NCBI GenBank assembly: GCA_029243025.1
Contig: JAQWSU010000045.1
Coordinates: 868,001 to 932,000, forward strand
Reading direction: 5' to 3'
DNA from: Pirellulaceae bacterium
Lineage (GTDB): Bacteria > Planctomycetota > Planctomycetia > Pirellulales > Pirellulaceae
DNA length: 64,000 nucleotides
The position numbers and the translations under genes are program-made. The notes below the pieces were generated by a model. It saw nothing but the letters and a program-made list of their open reading frames with translations. It made no database searches and was not told the DNA's origin. This document shows positions 20,290 through 29,332 of the stretch, piece after piece (the stretch's first letter is position 1; every line of letters starts with the position of its first letter).

Positions 20290-20950
20290 CGAACAAAGCT
20301 CCACAAATAGATACAGAGACCAATCCTGATGGATAATAACGGAAAACCACCGAGATCGATTTAATAACCCCAGAATTCGTCAAAAGTTTCGGATCAATCC
20401 AATCCAGCCAGAACGGTTCAACGGTTATTTTCGAACCGATGTTTGATGCGAATGATCGGGTGAACAAAGTCGCTAAAGCTAAGGGATCAGGGCAGTGCTT
20501 TTCAGAAAGGAAACCGTGTCCGGTGGTGCGATTGCCTCTCAGTCGACCCGGACCGTCCGGTAGCCAATGAAACTTTGCCGAACGGCAATCCTTGGGGAAT
20601 CGTCAGCGACTTAGAAACCGATTTTGACAAACGAGGACAGATAAAGGCGGAGTAATAAATCCGTCAGACGCGACCGATGACCTTTTCCAGGCCCGCCCGC
20701 ATCAGAAATCAAATCGAACTGGCTCGGATCTGGATTTTTCTTCAAATTGGGCCTCAAACGACTCTTCCGTTCAAGACCAACGCGCGTTAATCGAGTACGC
20801 CCGGTAGGTGTCAAATAGGTTAAAATTCCAGCTATTCAATTCACCTCAATCAAGCTGGTATAAGAGTTAATCATTCTTCTCACGACCACGATCTCCAAAA
20901 CAACAGTCGAACCTGAATTACTTCGGTCTAGTTTTAGGGGTTTTGGCAAG
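20290..20950. other. Gene-free stretch with a copy of the tRNA-Arg 3' end
   Basis: No supported gene lies in these 661 bases upstream of the CotH gene. Positions 20796-20808 (TACGCCCGGTAGG) repeat exactly the last 13 bases of tRNA-Arg at 22661-22673, in the same orientation. From here to the tRNA the DNA becomes AT-richer and poor in genes. Confidence 0.5.
20796..20808 (-). other. Candidate attachment-site copy of the tRNA-Arg 3' end
   Basis: A 13-bp exact direct repeat of the tRNA-Arg 3' end. It lies about 1.85 kb downstream of the tRNA in the tRNA's direction of transcription, which is where a tRNA-targeting element leaves its distal att copy. The flanking bases differ from those at the tRNA, so the match is limited to 13 bp. 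No integrase is recognisable between the two copies. Confidence 0.45.
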
Positions 20951-21172
20951 ATGAAAAAAATCGCGAAAGCTTTCACAAGCGTGTTCATCTTGTCGGCAAT
21001 GGCTTCTGTGATGGTTTTTTGGTGGAACTGGCCTGTTGCAGTGGTGGTGTTTCTGTTTGCTTTTTTCGGCTTTCGGTCTTGGCAAATTCTGAACCGCCCC
21101 TCACTCTATCCATTCACCTTACCCATGAAAATTTCACCGTATTTAATCCTGCTGCTTCGATCTTCTATCTAA
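20951..21172 (+). CDS. Small hydrophobic protein, possible membrane protein
   Basis: A 73-residue frame with ATG preceded by AGGGG at about 12 bases. It starts MKKIAKAFTSVFILSAMASV and continues with a second strongly hydrophobic stretch (WPVAVVVFLFAFFGF), so two membrane helices are predicted with a Lys-rich cytoplasmic N-terminus. No family was recognised. It sits inside the gene-poor stretch bounded by the tRNA-Arg repeats and has no operon partner. It could be real, or a chance hydrophobic frame in AT-rich DNA. Confidence 0.4.
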   Translation: MKKIAKAFTSVFILSAMASVMVFWWNWPVAVVVFLFAFFGFRSWQILNRPSLYPFTLPMKISPYLILLLRSSI

Positions 21173-21625
21173 ATACCCCAGTGAAATGAAGACCCCCCCC
21201 CCAAACTAGTATTCGAAAGACGCAACTTTCATCAATAATTTGCGGCCAATACCCTGACATTCCAAATATCAATAACACACAAAGGAGACCGAAAGGAAGA
21301 TGCCAGGGAAGCTGCTTAGGGAAGTCTTTGAAAATTCTCATCTGATGCCCCCAAACAATTGACGAAATTTACAAGGCAACAATCAATCCATGTGCAAACA
21401 CATTAAATGAAACATGACCCTGACAGTGTCGATTGCGTCCTCTAATGGAAAAAACTAAGGAAAGTCTGATAGCAGAATGAAGCTCTAATTGTGTTTGCAC
21501 CACCTGCGAATTCTGAGCCCAAGATTGTGGAATACAATTTGAACATAAAACTACCCCAGGCTTTCTAGCTTTTGATAGTCCACCACGAAGAAGAGTTCAT
21601 TTTGCATTACTAGATTCAAAACGCA
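21173..21625. other. AT-rich gene-poor stretch with a C10 homopolymer
   Basis: It holds a run of ten C at 21193-21202 and a 20-codon frame with a strong ribosome-binding site at 21300-21362 (listed separately). Otherwise nothing was recognised. Base composition and gene density differ from the dense coding DNA on both sides. Confidence 0.45.
21300..21362 (+). CDS. Possible 20-residue peptide with strong ribosome-binding site
   Basis: The frame reads MPGKLLREVFENSHLMPPNN then TGA. It is preceded by AAAGGAG and again by AAGGAAG directly before the ATG. The Shine-Dalgarno sequences are better than those of most genes in this window, but a 20-codon frame carries little statistical weight and no family was recognised. 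Confidence 0.18.
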   Translation: MPGKLLREVFENSHLMPPNN

Positions 21626-22108
21626 TCAATCTTCGTTATCTGAAGGATCTACGAACTGTTGAAAGGGTTGGCTTACCGTCGCGTTTGCGAAGCGAGTATT
21701 TACACCACCCAAAGACGCAAAACGTCTTCTCTGTTTTTCGCAATCTTGCAACCAGTGCTGTGTTGGTTCGTAACCGTGATTTAGGAGTTTACGCACAGCC
21801 GCTTTTGCACCAATTTCAGGAGCGTGGCCCTTTAAAACAAAAGGATCTGCCACAATTGCAAAGGATTCACCAACTTGATTCGCAATATCTATCAGCTGTT
21901 CTGGAACTAGTTTTTGTAAACCTTTTCCACGCTGATGACGACTGACGTCGATCAACCTCACGAGCGGTGAATACACTTCTTTTAGTGGCTGATTGAAATA
22001 TCTGTTCACGTCATCTCCATCCTCCCAGTCTGGACTTGGTGGCGTGACTTGGGTTGTTTTGTCAGATATTTCAAGAAAGAATTTGTCGTTAGGGTCGATT
22101 AGCAACAA
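21626..22108 (-). pseudogene. Possible truncated GNAT-like protein, 5' end disrupted
   Basis: A 160-codon frame whose only in-frame start is TTG at 22108. Upstream, still in frame, the sequence reads GVPS, then TAG at 22121-22123, then DAFLDES and another TAG. The protein-like character therefore continues across a stop. The segment RHQRGKGLQKLVPEQL, followed by a strand (SFAIVADPF) and a later HGYEP, resembles the acetyl-CoA-binding half of GNAT acetyltransferases. That assignment is weak. It lies within the tRNA-Arg-bounded stretch, where decayed genes would be expected. It may instead be an intact hypothetical gene starting at TTG. Confidence 0.35.
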
Positions 22109-22660
22109 GGACGGGACACCCTAAGACTCGTCGAGAAATGCGTCCTAGAGACCAACGCATTCTCTCAGTATTTTGCTCTTTATTCCCTGCGGATTAATGT
22201 CCTCATCAATCTTTGCTTTTCGACCTTCACGCAATAGCTAGCCCCTTGTGCTTCTGCTTTGCTCGTGCGATTGTCAACGCTCGATTGACCAAAGTAATCA
22301 GGAGATCTGGACTAACTGCTTGGCCATAAGCATGACATGCGATCAGAGATTATCGGATTAATGAGCTAGAACGATTGGAGGACAGACAGTCCGAGATTTC
22401 AGCTTGGCGTGGGAATTCAGAAGCTACTCGGAAAGTCCATTAAAATGCGACCGCTGTTGCAGCAGACGACCGTCGAAAAGCGGCGAGTGCAAGAACTGAG
22501 ACCGCTGGTCTAGGAATGGTGCACGAAAAATCCGCTGAAACACAATTGGAGCGGATGATTCAGACGATGGCCAAAAACGACCAAACCCCTGGATTACTCG
22601 AGATAACCCAAAAAGTGTTGATTCAATCTCACTCAAACGAATCAACAGAATTCTACAAAA
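22109..22660. other. Gene-poor stretch adjoining the tRNA-Arg 3' end
   Basis: There is no supported gene. Frames on both strands (for example 22424-22645 minus, and a plus frame running through the tRNA) lack ribosome-binding sites and recognisable domains. No terminator hairpin for the tRNA transcript was seen. Confidence 0.45.
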
Positions 22661-22734
22661 TACGCCCGGTAGGATTCGAACCTACAACCCTCGGTTCCGA
22701 AGACCGATGCGCTATCCAATTGCGCCACGGGCGC
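22661..22734 (-). tRNA. tRNA-Arg(TCG)
   Basis: A 74-base cloverleaf on the minus strand. The acceptor GCGCCCG pairs with CGGGCGT (first pair a G-U wobble). The D-arm is GCGC/GCGC. The anticodon stem TCGGT/ACCGA encloses the loop CTTCGGA, giving anticodon TCG (codon CGA). The T-arm GTAGG/CCTAC has loop TTCGAAT, and the discriminator base is A. CCA is not encoded. Its last 13 bases recur at 20796-20808. Confidence 0.93.
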
Positions 22735-22747
22735 GGCTGCAGCTACC

Positions 22748-22776
22748 AGGATAAGCATTGTTGGATTTTATTTCAA
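22748..22776 (-). promoter_or_regulatory. Sigma-70-type promoter of tRNA-Arg
   Basis: On the minus strand TTGAAA (22776-22771) and TATCCT (22753-22748) are separated by 17 bases. The -10 box ends 13 bases before the tRNA 5' end, the right place for a short tRNA leader. Confidence 0.6.
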
Positions 22777-22957
22777 CGGACCCTCGAACTGCAATTTTTT
22801 CTCGCAACAAATCCTACCGCCAAGAAAGCGGCAATTTCGCCACATGCGACGATTCGACGATTTCGACAATCCTTGAGCTCAGCCCGGTTAGTCAGAGCAC
22901 GCCAAAGTGAATACAATAGAGGCCCATTGAGGGTGAGCCCTAGGAAAAGTCTTCATC

Positions 22958-23001
22958 TTGGGCTGAGATTGCATCCCGGTTGGGCTGAGATTGCATCCCG
23001 G
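22958..23001. repeat. Perfect 22-bp tandem direct repeat upstream of the FHA gene
   Basis: Two identical 22-bp copies, each starting TTGGGCTGAGATTGC, abut at 22958-22979 and 22980-23001. They end 37 bases before the proposed FHA start, so they may be an operator or part of the 5' leader. A simple slipped duplication is the alternative. Confidence 0.75.
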
Positions 23002-23038
23002 GAAACAAGCACGGATCCGATTTAATTCCAGGAGGGCA

Positions 23039-23782
23039 ATGCGTGGCATCGAAACACCGGGTACCGAAGAGGCGATTGCGGCGCTGATTGGCTTTTGCAT
23101 CATGACCACTATCACGTTGAGGGTACTGGACGGCGCTGATCGAGGCCAAGTCTACGAGGACTTGGAGCCGCCGATCACGATTGGCCGAGAGGAAGGAAAT
23201 GGCGTCCAACTGAATGACGATCGCGTCAGCCGCTTTCACGTCAAAATCCAGGAGGATGAAGATCGATTGGTGCTGACGGACCTGGAAAGCACCAATGGGA
23301 CTCGAGTCAATGGCGAAGATATACAACTCCGTATTCTGCGACACGGCGATCTGATCACCGTTGGCCGAAGTGTGCTGTTGTTCGGCTCACGGGATGAGAT
23401 TGCACATCGATTGGCCGAGTTGCGTGGCGCGCAACAACCTGCAGCCAACACACTGGACGATGAAGACGCTCAAAAAATCAAAAACGCAAGTTCCCTTGAT
23501 TTCGAATTGCACTTCGGCGACGACGAAGATTTGCAGGCAACCATGCACGTTCTGCAACCTCCGGACCTTCCGGGGCGTCTTTCTCCCGGACAAGCTGCCC
23601 AGTTGTCTGAGCTAATCGAATATTTACACATTCGTATTCGACGATTGCTCAACAGCGTAGAAGTGGACGACGAACAAGAACGAGCTTCGCTTGATATGCG
23701 GCAATGGCAAAACTTAGTCGATTTGCAGTCACGTCTTTCGGTTTATCTTCGCTCGATCGGCAATCCGAGCGACGAAATGTAA
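23039..23782 (+). CDS. FHA-domain protein
   Basis: A 247-residue cytoplasmic protein. ATG 23039 is chosen because AGGAGG ends three bases before it. ATG 23102 (MTTITLRVLDG), exactly at the domain boundary, is an alternative without a Shine-Dalgarno. The FHA domain covers about residues 22-115 and keeps the phosphothreonine-binding residues: IGREEGNGVQL, DDRVSRFHVKI and STNGTRVNG. An acidic linker follows, then a helical C-terminal part (SELIEYLHIRIRRLLNSVE). FHA domains dock phosphothreonine partners, usually substrates of Ser/Thr kinases; no kinase is nearby. The unusual tandem repeat sits just upstream. dnaE follows after about 200 bases with its own start. Confidence 0.88.
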   Translation: MRGIETPGTEEAIAALIGFCIMTTITLRVLDGADRGQVYEDLEPPITIGREEGNGVQLNDDRVSRFHVKIQEDEDRLVLTDLESTNGTRVNGEDIQLRILRHGDLITVGRSVLLFGSRDEIAHRLAELRGAQQPAANTLDDEDAQKIKNASSLDFELHFGDDEDLQATMHVLQPPDLPGRLSPGQAAQLSELIEYLHIRIRRLLNSVEVDDEQERASLDMRQWQNLVDLQSRLSVYLRSIGNPSDEM

Positions 23783-23979
23783 CTTGATCAAACGGATGAA
23801 CGCTTGCTTCGAAATGGTAAAACTTCCAGACGAAGAGAAACCCTTGCTTGAGTTTCCGCAGCTTCATTGATCAACTGCCAACCTGAAACTCTTCGCAACA
23901 TTAACGGGCATAACCGTCTCGCTGACGACTGTAGGCAAGACCGAACAAGGTTGACGAAAACAAGGACGATTGATTCACG

Positions 23980-26900
23980 ATGACTTCGAAACCGTTCACC
24001 CATCTCCACTGCCACAGTCACTTTAGCTTGCTAGACGGAGCCGGTTCGATCGACAAACTGGTGGGCCGCGTCAAAGAACGAGGCATGAATTCGCTGGCAA
24101 TTACTGATCACGGTAATTTGCATGGTGCATTAGAGTTTTACCGCAAAGCCAAAGCGGCCGATATCAATCCGATCATTGGCTATGAAGCCTACATCGCGCC
24201 AGGCAGCCGCTTCCAGAAAGATGGCGGGCGGATGAAGGATGCGAGCTACCACCTGACTCTGCTCGCCAAAAATCGCACCGGCTTTCGCAATCTTGTCAAA
24301 ATGGCTTCAAAAGCCTATCTCGAGGGTTTTTACTTCAAGCCAAGAATCGACAAAGAACTCCTGGAAGCCCATAACGAGGGAATCGTTTGCCTCAGTGGGT
24401 GTGTTTCCGGAGAACTTAGTCGCCTTCTGTTGAAGGGCGGAATGAGCTCTGACGAAGATTTAGCAGAGCCCATGGAGACCGCTCGTTGGTTCCATCAGGT
24501 ATTTGGTGATCGTTACTTCATCGAGATCCAGAACAATGGCATTGAGATCCAGCGGATGGCGATGGAGGGATCGATCCGGATTGCTGATAAGTTAGGGCTT
24601 CCGCTGGTTTGCACAAGTGATGCTCATTACGCGGACCGGGACGATGCGGAAGCTCATGACGTAATGCTCTGCATCAACACGGGCAGATTTCGCACCGACA
24701 CCAGTCGGATGCGAATGGACGGAAACGAGTACTTCCTCCGTACTCCGGAAGAGATGTACGAAGCATTTCCGAACCATGCCGATGCGGTTCAACGCAGCCA
24801 AGAAATTGCAGATACGGTCCATATCGATCTGGAACTAGGCCAACGGCATTTCCCGACTTACTCGCCATTACCGGAAGGAAAGGATGCGGAACAGTTCCTG
24901 AAAGAGATCTGCATTCAAGGTCTTAAAGACCGATATGCGGGTAACGAAAAGATGCTCCCGAACGGGGAATTGGCACAGGTCGTGGTTGATCGCCTCGACC
25001 GTGAATTAGGCGTCATTAACAAACTTGGATTTCCCAACTATTTCCTCATTGTCTGGGACTTCGTTGTCAAAGCACGTGAGATGGACGTGCCGACTACCGC
25101 ACGTGGCAGCGGCGTGGGCGCTCTCGTCTGCTACGCAACCTACATGAGTCATGTATGTCCGATCGAATACGATCTGCTTTTCGAACGATTCCTCGACGAA
25201 AGTCGCCTGGAAGCTCCGGATATTGACATCGACTTTTGCAAGGAGCGGCGTGCAGACGTTATCCGCTACGTAAAAGACAAATACGGTGCCGACAATGTGG
25301 CACAGATCGGAACGTTTGGAACACTGGCCGCCCGTGCAGCGATCAAAGATGTGGGCCGCGCTCTCGGCATCCCTTTGGGACGCGTGAATGAAGTCACCAA
25401 CATGGTGCCCGATGAACTGGGCATCAGCTTGGACAAGGCCATCGAAAAAAGCGAAGAGCTGGGCCAGACTTACGAAAGCGATCCCGAGATTCGCGAATTA
25501 TTGGACTTAGCGAGAAAGATCGAAGGCCTGGCTCGAAACATGGGCACCCATGCCGCAGCCGTTGTGATCGCCGACAAACCGCTTGAAGAATACGTGCCGC
25601 TTTGCCGAGTGTCGGGAAAAGAAGACATCATCACTCAGTGGTCGATGAATGATGTCGAGGCGGCCGGCCTGTTGAAGATGGACTTCCTCGGACTGCGCAA
25701 CCTGACCATTCTGCGGAAAGTCGTGATTCTCATCGAGCAGACAACAGGAAAACATATCGACCCGCTCAAATTTCCGTTAGACGACAAAGAAACCTTTGGC
25801 TTGCTTCAGCGGGGCGAAACAAAGGGTGTATTCCAGCTGGAAAGCGGCGGAATTCGCGACCTGTTGCAACGTATGAAACCTGACCATTTTCACGATGTAA
25901 TCGCCACCAATGCCCTCTACCGACCGGGCCCCTTGGAAGGCGGTATGGTGGATGACTATGTCGCCGTGAAACATGGTCGCCAACAGCCAGAATACAAGCA
26001 TCCCGTGCTCGAGGAAATCCTCTCAGAAACCCATGGCGTGATGGTCTACCAAGAACAGGTGATGCGGATTCTGAATCGACTCGGTGGCATCCCACTCGCA
26101 AAAGCGTACACCTGTATCAAAGCGATTAGTAAAAAGAAAGAGTCCTTGATTGCGGCAAACTACGAAAAATTCATCGAAGGCTCCGTTTCTAGCGGCCTTG
26201 CCAAAAAAGATGCAGAGGACATTTGGAATCTGATCCTCAAGTTTGCCGGCTATGGATTCAACAAATCCCATAGTACGGCCTACGCTTTGATCGCCTATCA
26301 AACCGCCTACCTCAAGACTCACTATCCGGTCGAATTCATGGCCGCACTGCTGTCCGGCGATATTCCAGGTCGAAATTTCAAAAAGAAAGATGCGCTCGTT
26401 GAACACATGGAAGACTCGGAGCGGATGGAAATCGAAGTCATCGCTCCGGATGTCAACCGATCCGACGTCGAATTCTCCGTCGCCGACGGCAATGTCCACT
26501 TCGCCCTTTCCGCGATTAAGGGCTGTGGAGGATCGGCCGCCGAAGCAATCGTTGGCGCCCGCAAAAAAAACGGCCCCTTCAAAGATCTGTTCGACTTTTG
26601 CGAACGTATTGACACCTCATCCTGTAACCGATCGACCATCGAGACGCTCATTAAAGCCGGCGCTTACGATTCATTCGGTCACCGACGCGCCCAATTGATA
26701 GCCGTTCTTGATAGAGCAATCCAAGCGGGTGCTTCAGCATTAGCCGATCGACGATCCGGACAGAAAAGTCTGTTTGGTGACGCCGAAGATGACGATCAAG
26801 AAACGGTTGAATTACAACTGCCCGATCTGCCCGAAATCGAAGAACGCGATAAACTGCTGATGGAAAAAGAGGTGCTCGGCTTCTACCTCTCAAGTCATCC

Positions 26901-27531
26901 ACTCGAAGAATTCCGTGGACAATTCGAGACGTTCTGTAGCCATTCTACAGCCGACCTGGGCGAACTTCCCGATCGATCTGAAATCACCATTGGTGGCATG
27001 TTGTCATCCATCAAAATGGCACACGTTCGCAAAGTACGGCCCGGTAGTACAGCAACCAAGTATGCCAACTTTGACTTGGAAGACATCAGTGGCATGATTC
27101 GCTGCATCCTCTGGCCCAATGATTTCCAGCAATACGGTGAAATGATTCAAGCCGATGCAGTAATGGTAATCCGAGGCGTGATCGATCGCCGAGGCGGCGG
27201 CGACGAAGCCAATTTGATCGTCAATGAACTGATCCCCATCGAACAACTCGATGCCCGATATACGAGTGGCATTCAAGTTCGAGTTAACGAATTGACACAT
27301 GGAGAAAAAGGGTTAACCCAGATTCGCGAAATCATGCGAGGCTATCCGGGAACTTGCGAAGTACAACTGTTACTCTGCCTGGAAAATGGCAGTCGAATCC
27401 AACTCAAATCCGGTAATTTACAAGTGGAATTGAGTTCGGAGATGAGGAATCGAATCGACGACCTGCTCGGCCCCGGCAACTTTCGCCTCCTCTCCCGTAA
27501 AGGACGCGCATCGGCTGGAGCCCAACGCTAA
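23980..27531 (+). CDS. dnaE: DNA polymerase III subunit alpha (DnaE1 type)
   Basis: The 1183-residue replicative polymerase catalytic subunit. The N-terminal PHP domain reads THLHCHSHFSLLDG, ITDHGNL and IIGYEAYIAPGSR. Ligand-type residues H8, H10, D19, H44, E69, H91, C141, D214 and H216 all appear present by comparison with the actinobacterial DnaE1 pattern, so PHP-based 3'-5' proofreading is plausible. The polymerase active site is APDIDIDF with D414, D416 and D418. The fingers and thumb include GVFQLESGGIRDLLQRMKPD and GYGFNKSHSTAYA. An OB-fold and a C-terminal domain complete the protein, which has normal DnaE1 length. It is a stand-alone gene: the FHA gene ends about 200 bases upstream and a DUF1598 gene starts about 250 bases downstream. 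Confidence 0.97.
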   Translation: MTSKPFTHLHCHSHFSLLDGAGSIDKLVGRVKERGMNSLAITDHGNLHGALEFYRKAKAADINPIIGYEAYIAPGSRFQKDGGRMKDASYHLTLLAKNRTGFRNLVKMASKAYLEGFYFKPRIDKELLEAHNEGIVCLSGCVSGELSRLLLKGGMSSDEDLAEPMETARWFHQVFGDRYFIEIQNNGIEIQRMAMEGSIRIADKLGLPLVCTSDAHYADRDDAEAHDVMLCINTGRFRTDTSRMRMDGNEYFLRTPEEMYEAFPNHADAVQRSQEIADTVHIDLELGQRHFPTYSPLPEGKDAEQFLKEICIQGLKDRYAGNEKMLPNGELAQVVVDRLDRELGVINKLGFPNYFLIVWDFVVKAREMDVPTTARGSGVGALVCYATYMSHVCPIEYDLLFERFLDESRLEAPDIDIDFCKERRADVIRYVKDKYGADNVAQIGTFGTLAARAAIKDVGRALGIPLGRVNEVTNMVPDELGISLDKAIEKSEELGQTYESDPEIRELLDLARKIEGLARNMGTHAAAVVIADKPLEEYVPLCRVSGKEDIITQWSMNDVEAAGLLKMDFLGLRNLTILRKVVILIEQTTGKHIDPLKFPLDDKETFGLLQRGETKGVFQLESGGIRDLLQRMKPDHFHDVIATNALYRPGPLEGGMVDDYVAVKHGRQQPEYKHPVLEEILSETHGVMVYQEQVMRILNRLGGIPLAKAYTCIKAISKKKESLIAANYEKFIEGSVSSGLAKKDAEDIWNLILKFAGYGFNKSHSTAYALIAYQTAYLKTHYPVEFMAALLSGDIPGRNFKKKDALVEHMEDSERMEIEVIAPDVNRSDVEFSVADGNVHFALSAIKGCGGSAAEAIVGARKKNGPFKDLFDFCERIDTSSCNRSTIETLIKAGAYDSFGHRRAQLIAVLDRAIQAGASALADRRSGQKSLFGDAEDDDQETVELQLPDLPEIEERDKLLMEKEVLGFYLSSHPLEEFRGQFETFCSHSTADLGELPDRSEITIGGMLSSIKMAHVRKVRPGSTATKYANFDLEDISGMIRCILWPNDFQQYGEMIQADAVMVIRGVIDRRGGGDEANLIVNELIPIEQLDARYTSGIQVRVNELTHGEKGLTQIREIMRGYPGTCEVQLLLCLENGSRIQLKSGNLQVELSSEMRNRIDDLLGPGNFRLLSRKGRASAGAQR

Positions 27532-27782
27532 TCGGGCCCCATCAAAGGGGCGATCGTGTTTCCGCCCCGAAAATCGGAATTTGAGGCTCGAACGGCCCCC
27601 AGAGCGCCGCAACAACGACCTAACCCCCCTGGTTTACTTGCTTTTCCGGCCATGCCCAATTAAGATTTGAAGGCGAAGGTACTTACGGAAAATGAGTACT
27701 CAGTCCAAACATGGCGTCACGGTCATCGACCGTCCGCCGTTTTAATTCTGAACAGATGGCTTACAGAGTAAGAGGTCGCTCC

Positions 27783-29273
27783 ATGGTTCGGTTTCGGAAT
27801 CCCGCACTTTTTCGCTTCGCGGTGATGCTTTTCCTTGCACTGTTGCTAGCGAGTCCCGCTCCGGGGCAACTCGGGCCTGACGGTCTTCCCCCCGCAGACG
27901 ACGGTGGCAACGACGATGGCGATGGGGGCAACGCGGACGGCGACGGCGACGAGCAAGATGGAGACAATGTCAATATTATTGGGGGGCGTATCCCCGGTGC
28001 AGGTGTCATCATCGATCCCCAGGGCGTGCTAAGCGTCAAACGCATCGATCCAACCGGTCGCCTCGATCGACGAAGACGCCAACAAGCGGCAGCCGCACTG
28101 GACCCCGATCTGGCTCGCCCAAGTGACCTGCGAAAAGTTTCACTGAATCGACTCGAGCAGTCGATCTCCGAACTGCTGGCCGCCGGCCAGCAGCCAACCG
28201 ACGACATGTTGTATCTGGCTGGTCTAACGGAAATCCAATATGTGTTCTACTATCCCGAGACGCGAGACATTGTGATCGCAGGGCCAGCAGAAGGCTTCAT
28301 GCTGGACGACATGGCCCGTCCTCGTGGAATCATTTCCGGTCGTGCATCCTTGCAACTGGAAGACTTAATCGTCGCTCTTCGAACTTATGGCCCCAACAGC
28401 AAACCGGTTCGCTCCGTAGGGGTTTCGATCGACCCGACCAAGGAGGGCCTGACGAAGATGCAGGAGTTCCTCGCGCAGTTCGGTCGTCGAGCCGTCCCCG
28501 CAGATACTCGCCGAATCGTCGATGGCCTGAAATCAAGCCTGGGTAACCAAGTGGTGTCGGTCAGAGGCGTACCAGCAACCACTCACTTTGCCAATGTGTT
28601 GGTCGAAGCCGATTATCGCATGAAGCTGATCGGCATCGGTCTAGAGCAACCGCCGGTGAAAATTTCAAGTTACGTGCGTCGTGCCAGCCCAAGTAAAATC
28701 TCCCGCAACGCGCTTCAACGCTGGTTCTTCATCCCGGATTACGAGTCAGTTCGCGTTAGTGATGACGGTCTCGCGATCGCCTTGGAAGGGGATCGCGTCA
28801 AACTCGTGGGTGCTGACGAACTCGTACGAACAGACGGCACGCGCGTCAAGTCACGCAGCGGTGATCGAGCGAGCCAAATGTTCGTTCAATCATTCACAGC
28901 TCGTTATCCCGAATTGGCTCGGAAGGCTCCCGTCTACGCTCAGATGAGAAACTTGATCGACATGCTGATCGCAGCCGCCTACATTCAAGAGCAGGACTTC
29001 TATGGACAAGCTGATTGGTCGATGGAGGTCTTTGGTGACGAAAGCCAGATGCCCGTTGAAATCTACACAGCGGCCAAAGAAGTCGATACGGCGATCAACG
29101 CTATTTGGAAAGGAAACACGTTGATGACTCCGATCGGTGGTGGCGTGCACATCAACGCACGCAAGGCGATTTCGTCGCAACAGATCCAAGCGGATACCGA
29201 AGGCGCAGTGTCTGATCAACGAGAAAAAGTTGCCCTCGATCAACTCAAAGACGGGCAATGGTGGTGGGACTAA
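27783..29273 (+). CDS. Secreted DUF1598-domain protein
   Basis: A 496-residue protein. ATG 27783 is chosen because AGAGG lies 8 bases upstream and a signal peptide follows (LFRFAVMLFLALLLASPAPG). Residues about 28-60 are a Gly/Asp low-complexity stretch. The rest matches the planctomycete DUF1598 pattern: VSLNRLEQSISELLAAG, LAGLTEIQYVFYYPETRDIV, PVRSVGVSIDPTKEGLTKMQ and GDRVKLVGADELV. It ends with DQLKDGQWWWD. The biochemical function of the domain is unknown. It is transcribed alone and followed by a strong hairpin terminator shared with the convergent acylase gene. Confidence 0.85.
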   Translation: MVRFRNPALFRFAVMLFLALLLASPAPGQLGPDGLPPADDGGNDDGDGGNADGDGDEQDGDNVNIIGGRIPGAGVIIDPQGVLSVKRIDPTGRLDRRRRQQAAAALDPDLARPSDLRKVSLNRLEQSISELLAAGQQPTDDMLYLAGLTEIQYVFYYPETRDIVIAGPAEGFMLDDMARPRGIISGRASLQLEDLIVALRTYGPNSKPVRSVGVSIDPTKEGLTKMQEFLAQFGRRAVPADTRRIVDGLKSSLGNQVVSVRGVPATTHFANVLVEADYRMKLIGIGLEQPPVKISSYVRRASPSKISRNALQRWFFIPDYESVRVSDDGLAIALEGDRVKLVGADELVRTDGTRVKSRSGDRASQMFVQSFTARYPELARKAPVYAQMRNLIDMLIAAAYIQEQDFYGQADWSMEVFGDESQMPVEIYTAAKEVDTAINAIWKGNTLMTPIGGGVHINARKAISSQQIQADTEGAVSDQREKVALDQLKDGQWWWD

Positions 29274-29297
29274 CCCACTGGCCTGATAATAGAAAAG

Positions 29298-29332
29298 AAA
29301 ACGCCGACGCCTCATCGCCCCGGCGTTTTTTT
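29298..29332 (+). terminator. Bidirectional intrinsic terminator
   Basis: AAAACGCCG (29298-29306) pairs with CGGCGTTTT (29321-29329) across a 14-base loop, followed by a run of T on the plus strand. The minus strand is also T-rich after the stem, so it can end both the DUF1598 transcript and the convergent acylase transcript. The right arm reaches the last bases of the acylase gene. Confidence 0.85.

Noticed and set aside
22516-23025. 169-codon plus frame spanning the tRNA region
   Set aside because: It reads through the antisense of tRNA-Arg (giving the familiar VGFEPTTLG string) and through the tandem repeat, so it is not a gene.
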